NCBI GenBank assembly: GCA_963755395.1 | Contig: CAVWJJ010000002.1 | Location: 186,001-250,000 of the forward strand | Reading direction: 5' to 3' | Source: DAHVFK01 sp963755395 | GTDB lineage: Bacteria; Pseudomonadota; Gammaproteobacteria; Burkholderiales; SG8-39 | DNA length: 64,000 nucleotides | Part shown: piece by piece, positions 8,514 to 17,186 of the stretch | Numbering within the stretch: the first letter of the stretch is position 1 | Layout of the letters: the number at the start of each line of letters is the position of its first letter | Program-made: the position numbers and the translations under genes | Notes under the pieces: generated by a model | What the model was told of the DNA's origin: nothing | The model's database searches: none | What the model saw: only the letters and a program-made list of their open reading frames with translations

Positions 8514-9257
8514 ATGATGTTCGTTCGAGCCTTGGCGCTCGCCACCCTCAGTCTCGCCGTCCTGCCTGCGCGCGCCGATGAGGCACAGATCCGCAAGGTG
8601 ATCGAAACCAAGCTCGACGGGGCGCTCATCGAGAGCGTGCAGCCGATACCCGTGCTCGGCCTGTACGAGGTGGTGATCCGCGGTCGCGACGGGCCGCGGA
8701 TCGTCTACACCGACGCCCAGGCGACAAGCATCATCCTGGGCACCATCTACGACGTCCGGCACGACCGCAACCTGACCGAAGAGCGGATGAATAAACTGCT
8801 CGCGATCAAGTTCAACGAGTTGCCGCTGCAAGACGCGGTCAAGATCAGCCGCGGCAGCGGGCGCCGCGTGCTGGCGATGTTCTCCGACCCCTACTGTCCT
8901 GCGTGCCAGCAATTCGAGAAGGAACTGGCGCGGGTCGACGACATCACGATCTACGTTTTCATGTATCCGGTCATACACCCGGAGCTGGCCGAGCAGTCGA
9001 GGGCAATCTGGTGCTCGCCGGACCGGTCCAAGGCGTGGCTGGACCTTGCGCTGCGCGGCAAGCGGCCCGTCGCCAATGCAGACTGCGCCAACCCGCTCGA
9101 GAAGATCGACGAGCTCGGACACCGCCTTGGGGTGAACTCGACGCCGACCTTGTTTCTCGCCAACGGCGAGCGCCTGCGCGGCGGGTTGTCCTCGGTGCAC
9201 CTCGCGGCGGCGCTGGACGACGTCTATCGGGACATGAAAGCGGCGAAGGCCAAGTAG
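8514..9257 (+). CDS. dsbC: Periplasmic thiol:disulfide interchange protein DsbC
   Basis: Periplasmic disulfide isomerase, 247 residues, with a signal peptide (FVRALALATLSLAVLPARA). The N-terminal dimerisation domain is recognisable, including YDVRHDRNLTEERMNKLL. The thioredoxin-fold active site is C128-P-A-C131 in SDPYCPACQQFEKEL, and the cis-proline loop is NSTPTLFLANG. The dipeptide PA differs from the GY of E. coli DsbC and could shift its redox potential. It ends 4 bases from the stop of the convergent mltA. Confidence 0.9.
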   Translation: MMFVRALALATLSLAVLPARADEAQIRKVIETKLDGALIESVQPIPVLGLYEVVIRGRDGPRIVYTDAQATSIILGTIYDVRHDRNLTEERMNKLLAIKFNELPLQDAVKISRGSGRRVLAMFSDPYCPACQQFEKELARVDDITIYVFMYPVIHPELAEQSRAIWCSPDRSKAWLDLALRGKRPVANADCANPLEKIDELGHRLGVNSTPTLFLANGERLRGGLSSVHLAAALDDVYRDMKAAKAK

Positions 9258-9261
9258 CCTG

Positions 9262-10398
9262 CTAGGGGCGCGGCGGTGGCTCGCCGCGCGGCCACAGCAG
9301 CCACATCCTGCCCTGCTGGCGCATCCGCCCGGCAAACCCCCCGGCTTCGTCGCCGCTGCCCCAGAAGAAGTCCGCACGCACCGCACCACGAATCGCACCT
9401 CCGGTGTCCTGCGCGATGACCAGCTGCTGCAGTGGAATGTTCGACAACGGAAGCGTGCTCGCCAGATAGACAGGGGCGCCGAGCGGGTAGAAGCGCCGAT
9501 CCACCGCAATGCTGTAGGTGGCGCTCAGTGGCGCTCCCAGCGCGCCAGTCGGCCCGCCGCTCGTCGGCAAATTGCGAAAGAACACGTAGCTCGGGTTCTG
9601 CTCGAGCGCCCCTTGCAGCGACTCCGGGTGGGCCTGAGCCCACGCTTTGATGCCCTGCATCGACGCTAGCTCGAGCGGCAGCGCGCCTTGGGCGACCAGG
9701 TAGCGGCCGAGCGACCTGTACGGGTGGCCATTCTGGTCTGCGTAGCCGACGCGGATGCGGTCCTCGTCACCAAAGCGGATCTGGCCGCTACCCTGAATCT
9801 GGAGAAAGAACAGCTCGACCGGATCGGCGACCCACGCGATCACCGGCGCCTTGAAATCGTCGTCGTGAGCATCGATCTCGGAGCGGGAGTAGTACGGCAC
9901 CAGCTTGCGGCCTTCGAGGCGCCCGCGCAGACGCATACCCTTGAGCTCCGGGTACAGGCCGGCAAGGTCCACGTCGATGAGGTCGTCGGGAATGCCGTAG
10001 ACCGGGTAGCGGAAACGGTCGGTGCGTTCCCGGCTGCCTTCGAGCACCGGCTCGTAATAGCCGGTAACCAGTCCCGTGTTCGTGCCGTCAGGAGCGATAA
10101 CCGCGTAGGGAACGAACATCGTCTGGAAGAACTTGCGCGCGGCGGCCTCGTCGTCCGGCGCCACCGCTTGTGCCGCGGCGCAGGCATGCGCAAGCGGGGC
10201 GACCCGCTGCAGACGCGGACATCCGGCAATGAAGGCGCGCAAGCTTGGTTCGAGCGCGGCGCCCTCCCATCCCGGCAGGTCGGCGAAAGTCGCCCTCTCG
10301 TAGCGCACGGCGCCGGGCCGCTGCGCCAGCGGCGCGCACCCCGCGACAAGTACAATTACGGCCACGGCGATCAGGAAAGCGCGCACGATGTGGTTCAT
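9262..10398 (-). CDS. mltA: Membrane-bound lytic murein transglycosylase A
   Basis: Outer-membrane lipoprotein that cleaves peptidoglycan to 1,6-anhydromuropeptides. I chose the ATG at 10398 because it places a lipoprotein signal (AFLIAVAVIVLVAGC) at the N-terminus; an upstream in-frame ATG at 10440 would add 14 residues. The MltA core includes GLVTGYYEPVLEGS, and the C-terminal 3D domain includes VIAQDTGGAIRGAVRADFF, whose Asp matches the catalytic acid. 378 residues. It ends convergently with dsbC. Confidence 0.92.
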   Translation of the reverse strand: MNHIVRAFLIAVAVIVLVAGCAPLAQRPGAVRYERATFADLPGWEGAALEPSLRAFIAGCPRLQRVAPLAHACAAAQAVAPDDEAAARKFFQTMFVPYAVIAPDGTNTGLVTGYYEPVLEGSRERTDRFRYPVYGIPDDLIDVDLAGLYPELKGMRLRGRLEGRKLVPYYSRSEIDAHDDDFKAPVIAWVADPVELFFLQIQGSGQIRFGDEDRIRVGYADQNGHPYRSLGRYLVAQGALPLELASMQGIKAWAQAHPESLQGALEQNPSYVFFRNLPTSGGPTGALGAPLSATYSIAVDRRFYPLGAPVYLASTLPLSNIPLQQLVIAQDTGGAIRGAVRADFFWGSGDEAGGFAGRMRQQGRMWLLWPRGEPPPRP

Positions 10399-10507
10399 TG
10401 CTGCCGAAATAGTGTTTGCCCTGGTTCTAGTGGCCCTCATCTATCGGCTGACGCTCCCGCGCGAGCAGGGCCGCGATAACGAGCGCCCGCCGAGGTCCTC
10501 AGAGTAG
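10388..10507 (+). CDS. Candidate 39-residue single-pass membrane protein
   Basis: Small ORF starting MWFIAAEIVFALVLVALIY, followed by a charged tail (RLTLPREQGRDNERPPR). It has one obvious transmembrane helix and a plausible ribosome-binding site (AGGAAAG, about 10 bases upstream). It lies head-to-head with mltA, overlapping its first 11 bases, and fills the 100-base gap before the methyltransferase stop, overlapping that gene's end by 9 bases. It could be chance; I have no family match. Confidence 0.35.
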   Translation: MWFIAAEIVFALVLVALIYRLTLPREQGRDNERPPRSSE

Positions 10508-11107
10508 CGTCTTCTCCAGCTCAATCAGTCTAAACCAGCCACGCGCGAGCGCCGGCTCATCGCTGAGCAGGCGAAGCCCGGGTACGCCGGCGAGCACCTC
10601 CTCGAACACCACGTCGGTGCGGGTCGCAATACGCCGTACAAGCGGGTTAAGCGCGCGCCGCAGCCATGCACGATCCCCCGCGCGGAGGAATTTGTCGAAC
10701 AGCAGAACGCGCCCTCCGGGTCGCAGTACCCGGGCCACCTCGGCCAGGCAGCGTGCCGGCTGCGGAACGACGGCCAGTATCAGGTGCATGACCGCCGAGT
10801 CGAAGCTCGCTTCGGCGAACGGCAGCGCCTGGGCATCCCCTTCGACGAAGCCGATATCGAGTGCGCCCCGGCGTGTCAGAGCGCGCGCCAGCATAGCGCG
10901 CGTCAGATCCACTCCGATATAGCGGTGCATCGAGGGGAGAAGAGGCAGGTCGAGCCCGGTGCCGATGCCCGCGACCAGCACCTCGCCGCGGGTGCGGCGC
11001 TGCAGGCGGGCCAGGCTGCGAACTCGCGCCCGGGCGAGGGCGCCGCGCACCGCGAGGTCGTAGACCGGCGCCAGCAGGCGGTAGCTGCGGCGCAGGCTCC
11101 GCGACAC
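10499..11107 (-). CDS. Class I SAM-dependent methyltransferase (PmtA/UbiE-like)
   Basis: About 202 residues from a GTG at 11107, eight bases after the apaG stop. The N-terminal YRLLAPVYDLAVRGAL and glycine-rich motif I VLVAGIGTGLDLPLLP match class I methyltransferases. Motif II is YIGVDLTRAML, the later motif is GDAQALPFAEASFDSAVM, and RVLRPGGRVLLFDKF is the post-motif strand. The pattern recalls phosphatidylethanolamine N-methyltransferase PmtA or UbiE relatives; the substrate is not determined. It probably shares a transcript with apaG. Confidence 0.78.
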   Translation of the reverse strand: MSRSLRRSYRLLAPVYDLAVRGALARARVRSLARLQRRTRGEVLVAGIGTGLDLPLLPSMHRYIGVDLTRAMLARALTRRGALDIGFVEGDAQALPFAEASFDSAVMHLILAVVPQPARCLAEVARVLRPGGRVLLFDKFLRAGDRAWLRRALNPLVRRIATRTDVVFEEVLAGVPGLRLLSDEPALARGWFRLIELEKTLL

Positions 11108-11115
11108 GGTCGCCG

Positions 11116-11499
11116 TCAGTGCAGCACGCGCGGCACCGACAGCGTGAACTCCGGGATGGGGGCCTCGAATCGGGTGCCGTCCTCCGCCACCATCTGATAG
11201 CTGCCGCGCATAGTGCCGACCTGAGTCGCGATCGACGTGCCACTGGTGTACTCGAATTGCTCGCCCGGCCGCAGTACAGGCTGCGCGCCGACCACGCCTA
11301 GGCCCCGGACTTCCTGCACCAGGCCCTGTGAATCGGTGATGATCCAGTGCCGGCTGATCAGCTGGCCGGTGACCGTACCCACGTTGCGGATCGTGATGGT
11401 GTAGGCGAATGCATAGCGGTTCGACGTTTCGTCGGATTGTTCCGGCAGGTATTGCGTCGTGGCACTGACCGCGATCTCGTAGTGCTTCTCCTGGCCCAT
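11116..11499 (-). CDS. apaG: Co2+/Mg2+ efflux protein ApaG
   Basis: ApaG fibronectin-III-fold protein, 127 residues from ATG 11499 (MGQEKHYEIAV). Family features include YAFAYTITIRNVGTVTGQLI, SRHWIITDSQGLVQEVRG and EYTSGTSIATQVGTMRGSY. The biochemical role is poorly defined; ApaG is linked to Co2+ resistance in enterics. It is divergent from rpe with only 25 bases between start codons, so the promoters must lie within the coding sequences or upstream of neighbours. Confidence 0.93.
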   Translation of the reverse strand: MGQEKHYEIAVSATTQYLPEQSDETSNRYAFAYTITIRNVGTVTGQLISRHWIITDSQGLVQEVRGLGVVGAQPVLRPGEQFEYTSGTSIATQVGTMRGSYQMVAEDGTRFEAPIPEFTLSVPRVLH

Positions 11500-11524
11500 G
11501 CGTGCATTGTAAACTGGCTGCGTC

Positions 11525-12211
11525 ATGGCGTTCCGCATTGCACCGAGCATCCTGTCTGCCGACTTCGCGCGGCTGGGCGAAGAGGTAAAAGCCGTCGCCC
11601 AAGCCGGCGCCGACGTGATTCATTTCGACGTCATGGACAACCACTATGTTCCGAACCTGACCATAGGCCCGCAGGTGTGCGAGGCGCTGCGCCCGCACGT
11701 TTCCCTGCCGATCGACGTCCATCTCATGGTGAAGCCGGTCGATCGCATCGTGCCGGACTTCGCCAAGGCAGGCGCCAGTCTGATCAGCTTCCATCCGGAG
11801 GCAAGCGAGCACGTCGACCGCACGATAGGCTTGATCCACGAGCACGGCTGCAAGGCCGGGCTGGCGTTCAATCCGGCCACTCCGCTCGACTGGCTCGACC
11901 ACACGCTCGACAAGCTGGATCTGGTGCTGATCATGTCGGTCAACCCTGGTTTCGGCGGCCAGCGCTTCATTGCCTCGATGTTGCCCAAGATCGCCGAGGT
12001 GCGGCGGCGCATCGACGCCGAAGTGCGCTCAAACGGACGAGAGATCTGGCTGGAGGTCGACGGCGGCATCAAGACCGACAACATTGCCGAGGTCGCGGCG
12101 GCGGGCGCCGACACGTTCGTCTCGGGCTCGGGGATCTTCGGCTCAAAGGACTACGCGGCGACCATCCGCGACATGCGAACGCGCCTCGGCGCCGTGCGCC
12201 GCGCAGCGTGA
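11525..12211 (+). CDS. rpe: Ribulose-phosphate 3-epimerase
   Basis: Interconverts ribulose-5-phosphate and xylulose-5-phosphate in the pentose phosphate and Calvin cycles. TIM barrel of 228 residues. Starts MAFRIAPSILSADFARLGEE. Metal and catalytic motifs are VIHFDVMDNHYVPNLT, PIDVHLMVKPVDR, LIMSVNPGFGGQRFI and LEVDGGI. Its TGA overlaps the GTG start of gph, so the two are translationally coupled. Confidence 0.96.
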   Translation: MAFRIAPSILSADFARLGEEVKAVAQAGADVIHFDVMDNHYVPNLTIGPQVCEALRPHVSLPIDVHLMVKPVDRIVPDFAKAGASLISFHPEASEHVDRTIGLIHEHGCKAGLAFNPATPLDWLDHTLDKLDLVLIMSVNPGFGGQRFIASMLPKIAEVRRRIDAEVRSNGREIWLEVDGGIKTDNIAEVAAAGADTFVSGSGIFGSKDYAATIRDMRTRLGAVRRAA

Positions 12212-12876
12212 TTCACGCCGCGCTGATCGACCTCGACGGCACCCTGCTCGACACTGCGCCGGACCTTGCGGCGGCGGCGAACGCGACGCTCGCGGACCTG
12301 GGTATGCGCCAGATCGATCCCGATGAGGTGAGAGATTTCATTGGCAGGGGAATCGCCGCGCTGGTGCGCCGCTGCCTTGCATCAGCCGCCGGTAGCGTGC
12401 CCGACGAGCCGCTTTACGAGTCGGCGCTGGAGCGCTTCGCGCTGCATTACGAACGCCTGAACGGCTCGGCGTCGAGCCTTTACCCTGGAGTTGAGGAAGG
12501 ACTGTCGGCCATGAAGGCGCGGGGCCTGCGGCTGGCCTGCGTGACGAACAAAGCGTCGCGCTTCACCGATCCCTTGCTCGCCTCCACCCGCCTCGCCGGC
12601 TACTTCGACCAGGTGGTCACGAGCGACCGGGCGGGGCGACGCAAACCGGACCCGGGCCCGTTTCTGCTTGCCTGCCGCGCGCTTGACGTTGCTCCGCCCG
12701 AGGCGGCCGTGATCGGCGATTCCGCCAACGACGCCGTGGGCGGGCGGCGGGCGGGCTGCCGCGTCCTGTTGGTGCCGTATGGCTACCGCGAAGGGCAGGA
12801 TGTACTCGCAATCGAATGTGATGGTATAGTCGCTTCGCTAATTGACGCCGCGAATCTTCTCTCGCCACAGTCGTGA
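12208..12876 (+). CDS. gph: Phosphoglycolate phosphatase
   Basis: HAD-superfamily phosphatase that dephosphorylates 2-phosphoglycolate, 222 residues from a GTG overlapping the rpe stop. HAD motif I is ALIDLDGTLLDTAPD, motif II is ACVTNKAS, motif III includes RRKPDPGPF, and motif IV is AVIGDSANDAVGGRRAG. Its stop codon overlaps the start of the trp leader peptide, so gph ends directly in the trp regulatory region. The order rpe-gph-trpE is common in betaproteobacteria. Confidence 0.92.
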   Translation: MIHAALIDLDGTLLDTAPDLAAAANATLADLGMRQIDPDEVRDFIGRGIAALVRRCLASAAGSVPDEPLYESALERFALHYERLNGSASSLYPGVEEGLSAMKARGLRLACVTNKASRFTDPLLASTRLAGYFDQVVTSDRAGRRKPDPGPFLLACRALDVAPPEAAVIGDSANDAVGGRRAGCRVLLVPYGYREGQDVLAIECDGIVASLIDAANLLSPQS

Positions 12877-12938
12877 ACCACCACCGAACCGGAATTTGCA
12901 GCACTCGCTGGCGTAGCTGGCGCTCCTGGCGCCGCTAG
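12873..12938 (+). CDS. trpL: trp leader peptide (21 residues, three Trp codons)
   Basis: GTG-started short ORF overlapping the gph stop (GTGA). It encodes MNHHRTGICSTRWRSWRSWRR, with Trp at positions 13, 16 and 19 each followed by Arg, and ends at TAG 12938. Three tryptophans in a 21-residue peptide directly before trpE, with stem-loops between the two, is the classic layout of transcription attenuation: ribosomes stalling at Trp codons when charged tRNA-Trp is scarce would allow read-through. No separate RBS is needed if it is coupled to gph translation. Confidence 0.8.
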   Translation: MNHHRTGICSTRWRSWRSWRR

Positions 12939-12956
12939 ACCTTCGCGCGCCCCTGC

Positions 12957-12994
12957 GCGGCACGGGCGGCGCGCAATGCCCCAGCCGCAGTTTT
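12957..12994 (+). terminator. Candidate trp attenuator hairpin
   Basis: Stem GCGGC (12957-12961) with GCCGC (12984-12988), a two-base internal mismatch, then GGGC (12964-12967) with GCCC (12978-12981) and a ten-base loop, followed by AGTTTT. The GCGGC arm can instead pair with GCCGC at 12931-12935, inside the last leader-peptide codons, giving an antiterminator. The T-run is short (four), so termination may be partial. Confidence 0.55.
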
Positions 12995-13026
12995 CCGGTT
13001 CTTTCGGTTTCAGGTGGAGTAGTCGC

Positions 13027-14568
13027 ATGACTGAGCTCGATTTCGACAAGCTCGCAACGCAAGGTTACACGCGCATCCCGGTCGTCGCCGAAGTGCGCGC
13101 AGATCTGTACACGCCGCTCGCGGTGTATGCCAAGCTGGCCAACGGCCCCTATTCCTACCTGCTCGAGTCCGTGGTGGGCGGGGAACGCTTCGGGCGCTAT
13201 TCGTTCATCGGCCTAGCGTGCGCTGAACGGATCGAGGCGCGCGGCTCGACCGTGCGCCGCCTGCTGCGCGACGCGCGCGGGGCGGACGTCTGCCTGGAGC
13301 GCGCCGACAACGCGGACCCATTCGAATATGTGCGAGCGTACCTCAAGCGCCATCGCGTCGCGCCGGTACCGGCGGCATTGCGCTTCGGCGGCGGGCTGGT
13401 GGGGTATTTCGGCTACGAAATGGTGCGCCATATCGAGCCGCGCGCCCTCTCCGGCGACAAGCCCGACCCGCTCGGCACGCCGGACATGCTGCTGCTCGTC
13501 TCGGACGAGCTCGCGGTCGTCGACAACGTGATGGGCAAGCTCTATCTCGTCGTTTACGCCGATCCGCAGCAGCCCGACGCCTACAAGGCGGCGAGCGAGC
13601 GGCTCGAACGCCTGCGGGCCCGCCTGACGACGCCGTTGCCGGACAGTATGGTGCTCGCGCTGGCGGTCGACGCACCGGCGGGGGAGCCGGCGCCGCTTAG
13701 CCGGACGTTCAGCGAGGAGGGTTTTCTCGATGCGGTGCGCCACTGCAAGGAGTACATCTTCGCCGGCGACTGCATGCAGGTGCAGGTGTCGCAGCGGACC
13801 ACGCGGCCGTTCGAGGCGCCGCCGCTCACGCTCTACCGTGCGCTGCGCGGCCTCAACCCGTCGCCCTATATGTTCTATTTCGACTTCGGCGACCACCACG
13901 TCGTTGGCGCGTCGCCGGAGATTCTGGTGCGGCTCGCCGGCGACGCGATTACGGTGCGACCGATTGCGGGCACGCGCCCACGCGGACGTACTGAGGAGGA
14001 GGATGCGCGCGCGGCCGAGGATCTGCTTTCAGACCCCAAGGAACGCGCCGAGCACGTGATGCTGATCGACCTGGGGCGCAATGACGCGGGACGGGTTGCC
14101 GCGACCGGTAGCGTGCGTGTCACCGAGAAGATGGTGATCGAGCGCTATTCCCACGTGATGCACATTGTGTCGAACGTCGAGGCCAAGATCGCGCCCGGTT
14201 TGGACGCGATCGACGTGTTCAAGGCGAGCTTTCCGGCCGGCACCGTGAGCGGCGCGCCGAAAGTGCGCGCGATGGAGATCATCGACGAACTGGAGCCTGT
14301 CAAACGCGGCGTGTACAGCGGCGCCGTCGGCTATTTCGGGTTCAACGGCGATATGGACGTGGCGATCGCGATCCGTACTGCGGTAGTGAAGGATGGCCTG
14401 CTGCACGTACAGGCGGCGGCGGGAATCGTGGCGGACTCCGACCCGCAGTCCGAGTGGCAGGAAACGCAGCACAAGGCGCGCGCGATCTTGCGCGCCGCCG
14501 AGGTGGCGGCGGCAGAGCATGCCTCGGGGGCGCTGCACAGCGCGACGCCGCGCGCGGCGTCGCGCTAG
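13027..14568 (+). CDS. trpE: Anthranilate synthase component I
   Basis: Converts chorismate to anthranilate with ammonia or TrpG-supplied ammonia. 513 residues from ATG 13027, preceded by GGTGGAG. The chorismate-binding domain has FYFDFGDHHVVGASPEILV, TVRPIAGTRPRGRTEEED, DLGRNDAGRVAATGSV and FPAGTVSGAPKVRAMEIIDE. The N-terminal feedback region includes GPYSYLLESVVGGERFGRYS, holding the LLES element typical of tryptophan-sensitive enzymes. An in-frame upstream start at 12976 would overlap the attenuator and is not supported. trpG follows 13 bases downstream. Confidence 0.96.
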   Translation: MTELDFDKLATQGYTRIPVVAEVRADLYTPLAVYAKLANGPYSYLLESVVGGERFGRYSFIGLACAERIEARGSTVRRLLRDARGADVCLERADNADPFEYVRAYLKRHRVAPVPAALRFGGGLVGYFGYEMVRHIEPRALSGDKPDPLGTPDMLLLVSDELAVVDNVMGKLYLVVYADPQQPDAYKAASERLERLRARLTTPLPDSMVLALAVDAPAGEPAPLSRTFSEEGFLDAVRHCKEYIFAGDCMQVQVSQRTTRPFEAPPLTLYRALRGLNPSPYMFYFDFGDHHVVGASPEILVRLAGDAITVRPIAGTRPRGRTEEEDARAAEDLLSDPKERAEHVMLIDLGRNDAGRVAATGSVRVTEKMVIERYSHVMHIVSNVEAKIAPGLDAIDVFKASFPAGTVSGAPKVRAMEIIDELEPVKRGVYSGAVGYFGFNGDMDVAIAIRTAVVKDGLLHVQAAAGIVADSDPQSEWQETQHKARAILRAAEVAAAEHASGALHSATPRAASR

Positions 14569-14581
14569 TGAAGGGGGAACG

Positions 14582-15150
<569 letters not shown>

Positions 15151-15154
<4 letters not shown>

Positions 15155-16188
15155 AGCAGATCACGATCGCCGAGGCGATCCAACGCACCGTCGAACACAG
15201 GGAGCTATTCCACGACGAGATGCTCCACGTCATGCGGCAGATCATGCGCGGCGAATTGACGCCCGCGCAGATTGCCGGTTTTCTCATCGGACTGCGGGTG
15301 AAGAAGGAGACGATTGGCGAGATCGCAGCGGCGGCGCAGGTGATGCGCGAGTTCGCCACCCGCGTCGAGGTGACCGACGGCCACCATCTCGTCGACATCG
15401 TCGGCACCGGCGGGGATGCGGCGCACACCTTCAACGTATCGACCGCCTCCGCTTTCGTGGCCGCTGCCGCCGGAGTCCGGATCGCCAAGCACGGCAACCG
15501 CGCAGTGTCCTCGTCGTCGGGGAGCGCGGACGTGCTCGAGGCGCTGGGCGCGAACATCTTGCTCAGTCCGCAGCAGGTGGCGGCGAGCATCGAGAGCGTG
15601 GGCGTGGGCTTCATGTTCGCGCCGTCGCACCACCTGGCGATGAAATACGCCGGACCAGTGCGGAAGGAGCTGGGCGTGCGCACCATCTTCAATATCCTTG
15701 GCCCGCTCACCAACCCGGCCGGCGCGCCGAACCAGGTACTGGGCGTGTTCCATCCCGACCTGGTGGGAATCCAAGTGCGCGTGCTGCAGCGCCTTGGAAG
15801 CAGGCACGTGATGACGGTCTACGGCTTGGACGGCCTGGACGAGATCTCGATTTCGGGCGAAACCATGGTCGGCGAGCTGGTAAAGGGCGAAATCCAGGAG
15901 TACACGATCCATCCCTCGCAATTCGGGCTCGAGCTCTATGACCGGCGCGCAATCCAGGTCAATACCGTAGACGAATCGCGACAGATGGTGCTCGCCGTGC
16001 TCGAGAACCAGCCGGGCCCCGCGCTGAACATCGTCCTGCTCAATGCGGGAGCCGCGATATACGTCGCAGGCGCCGCGAAGACCCTCGCCGCGGGTATCGA
16101 GCGAGCGCGCAAGACGCTTGCAAGCGGCGAGGCGAAAAGGAAGCTCGACGAGTTCGTGGCGTACACCCAGCGCCTGAAGAAGAGCTGA
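15151..16188 (+). CDS. trpD: Anthranilate phosphoribosyltransferase
   Basis: Transfers phosphoribosyl from PRPP to anthranilate. 345 residues. Key motifs: DIVGTGGDAAHTFNVSTAS (PRPP/anthranilate site), RIAKHGNRAVSSSSGSADV and VRTIFNILGPLTNPAGAPNQ. The start ATG overlaps the trpG stop, and trpC follows after two bases, so trpG-trpD-trpC is tightly coupled. Confidence 0.97.
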
Positions 16189-16190
16189 GG

Positions 16191-16991
16191 ATGGCGGACG
16201 TCTTGCAGCGCATCCTCGCTGTAAAGCGGGATGAGGTCGCGGCGGCCGAGGGCGAGATCCCGGCGCGCGAGATCGAGGCGCGCGCCCGCGCCGCCGCGCC
16301 CGTGCGAGACTTCGTCGGCGCAATCCGCGCCAAGCGCGCCGCGGGCCGACCCGCGGTGATCGCGGAAATAAAGCGCGCGAGCCCCTCGAAGGGCCTGCTG
16401 CGCGAGAACTTCGACCCGGCCGCGATTGCGGGCAGCTACGAAGCGGGCGGCGCGACCTGCCTCTCGGTTCTGACCGACCGGCAGTTCTTCCAGGGTGCGC
16501 CGGAGCACCTGAGCGCCGCGCGCGCCGCCTGCGCGCTGCCCGCGCTGCGCAAGGATTTCGTGCTCGAGCCCTACCAGGTCTACGAGGCGCGCGCGCTTGG
16601 CGCCGACTGCATCCTGCTGATCGCCGCCGTGCTCGAACCCGAAGCCATGCGCGCGCTCGAAGGGATCGCGCACGAGCTCGGCATGGCCGTGCTGGTCGAG
16701 ATTCACAACGCATCTGAGCTCGACGCGGCGCTGCGACTGCGCACCCCGCTGCTCGGGATCAACAACCGCAACCTGCGCACGTTCGAAACACGGCTCGGGA
16801 CCACGCTGGATCTGCTTCCGCGGGTTCCACGCGAGCGCATCGTCGTCGCGGAAAGCGGAATCCTCATACCCTCCGATGGCGAGCGCCTCTGGCGTGCCGG
16901 GGTCGGTACATTTCTTGTGGGCGAGGCCTTCATGCGCGCACAGGACCCTGGAAACGCGCTTCGCGAGCTCTTTGGAACTCTAATGGTATGA
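16191..16991 (+). CDS. trpC: Indole-3-glycerol phosphate synthase
   Basis: TIM-barrel enzyme closing the indole ring, 266 residues. Motifs: VIAEIKRASPSKGLLRENFD (catalytic Lys and phosphate site), SVLTDRQFFQGAPEHL, LRKDFVLEPYQVYEA, LLGINNRNLRTFE and VVAESGI. It is the last gene of the local trp block; trpF, trpB and trpA are not in this window. No convincing hairpin terminator follows, only a T-rich stretch near 17003. Confidence 0.96.
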   Translation: MADVLQRILAVKRDEVAAAEGEIPAREIEARARAAAPVRDFVGAIRAKRAAGRPAVIAEIKRASPSKGLLRENFDPAAIAGSYEAGGATCLSVLTDRQFFQGAPEHLSAARAACALPALRKDFVLEPYQVYEARALGADCILLIAAVLEPEAMRALEGIAHELGMAVLVEIHNASELDAALRLRTPLLGINNRNLRTFETRLGTTLDLLPRVPRERIVVAESGILIPSDGERLWRAGVGTFLVGEAFMRAQDPGNALRELFGTLMV

Positions 16992-17138
16992 TTTTAGGCG
17001 TTTTTTAGAATCATTCGGCTTGTGTTGTATCTGAGCAACAGTTTTTGCCTGAGAATGGGCAAAAGGACTCGGAAGCGTTGCTCTGAAGCCGCAGCAGCGA
17101 GGACAATTAAAGTAACTTCTCACGTGAGGGGTTGAGGC

Positions 17139-17163
17139 GGGGCGCGCAAGCGCCCCAAATTTT
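17139..17163 (+). promoter_or_regulatory. Hairpin in the porin 5' leader
   Basis: Stem GGGGCGC (17139-17145), GCAA tetraloop, GCGCCCC (17150-17156), followed by AAATTTT, 23 bases before the porin ATG and just ahead of its GGGAG ribosome-binding site. It looks like a terminator or an mRNA-stabilising element. The upstream 140 bases (16992-17138) are AT-richer than their surroundings and presumably hold the porin promoter, though I could not fix a -35/-10 pair. Confidence 0.5.
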
Positions 17164-17186
17164 CCAACAAGTTGGGAGACTTATTG

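Noticed and set aside
10499..11902. One long 467-residue minus-strand frame covering the methyltransferase, apaG and part of rpe
   Set aside because: Only the last 200 residues are real (the methyltransferase); the rest runs antisense to rpe and in another frame over apaG.
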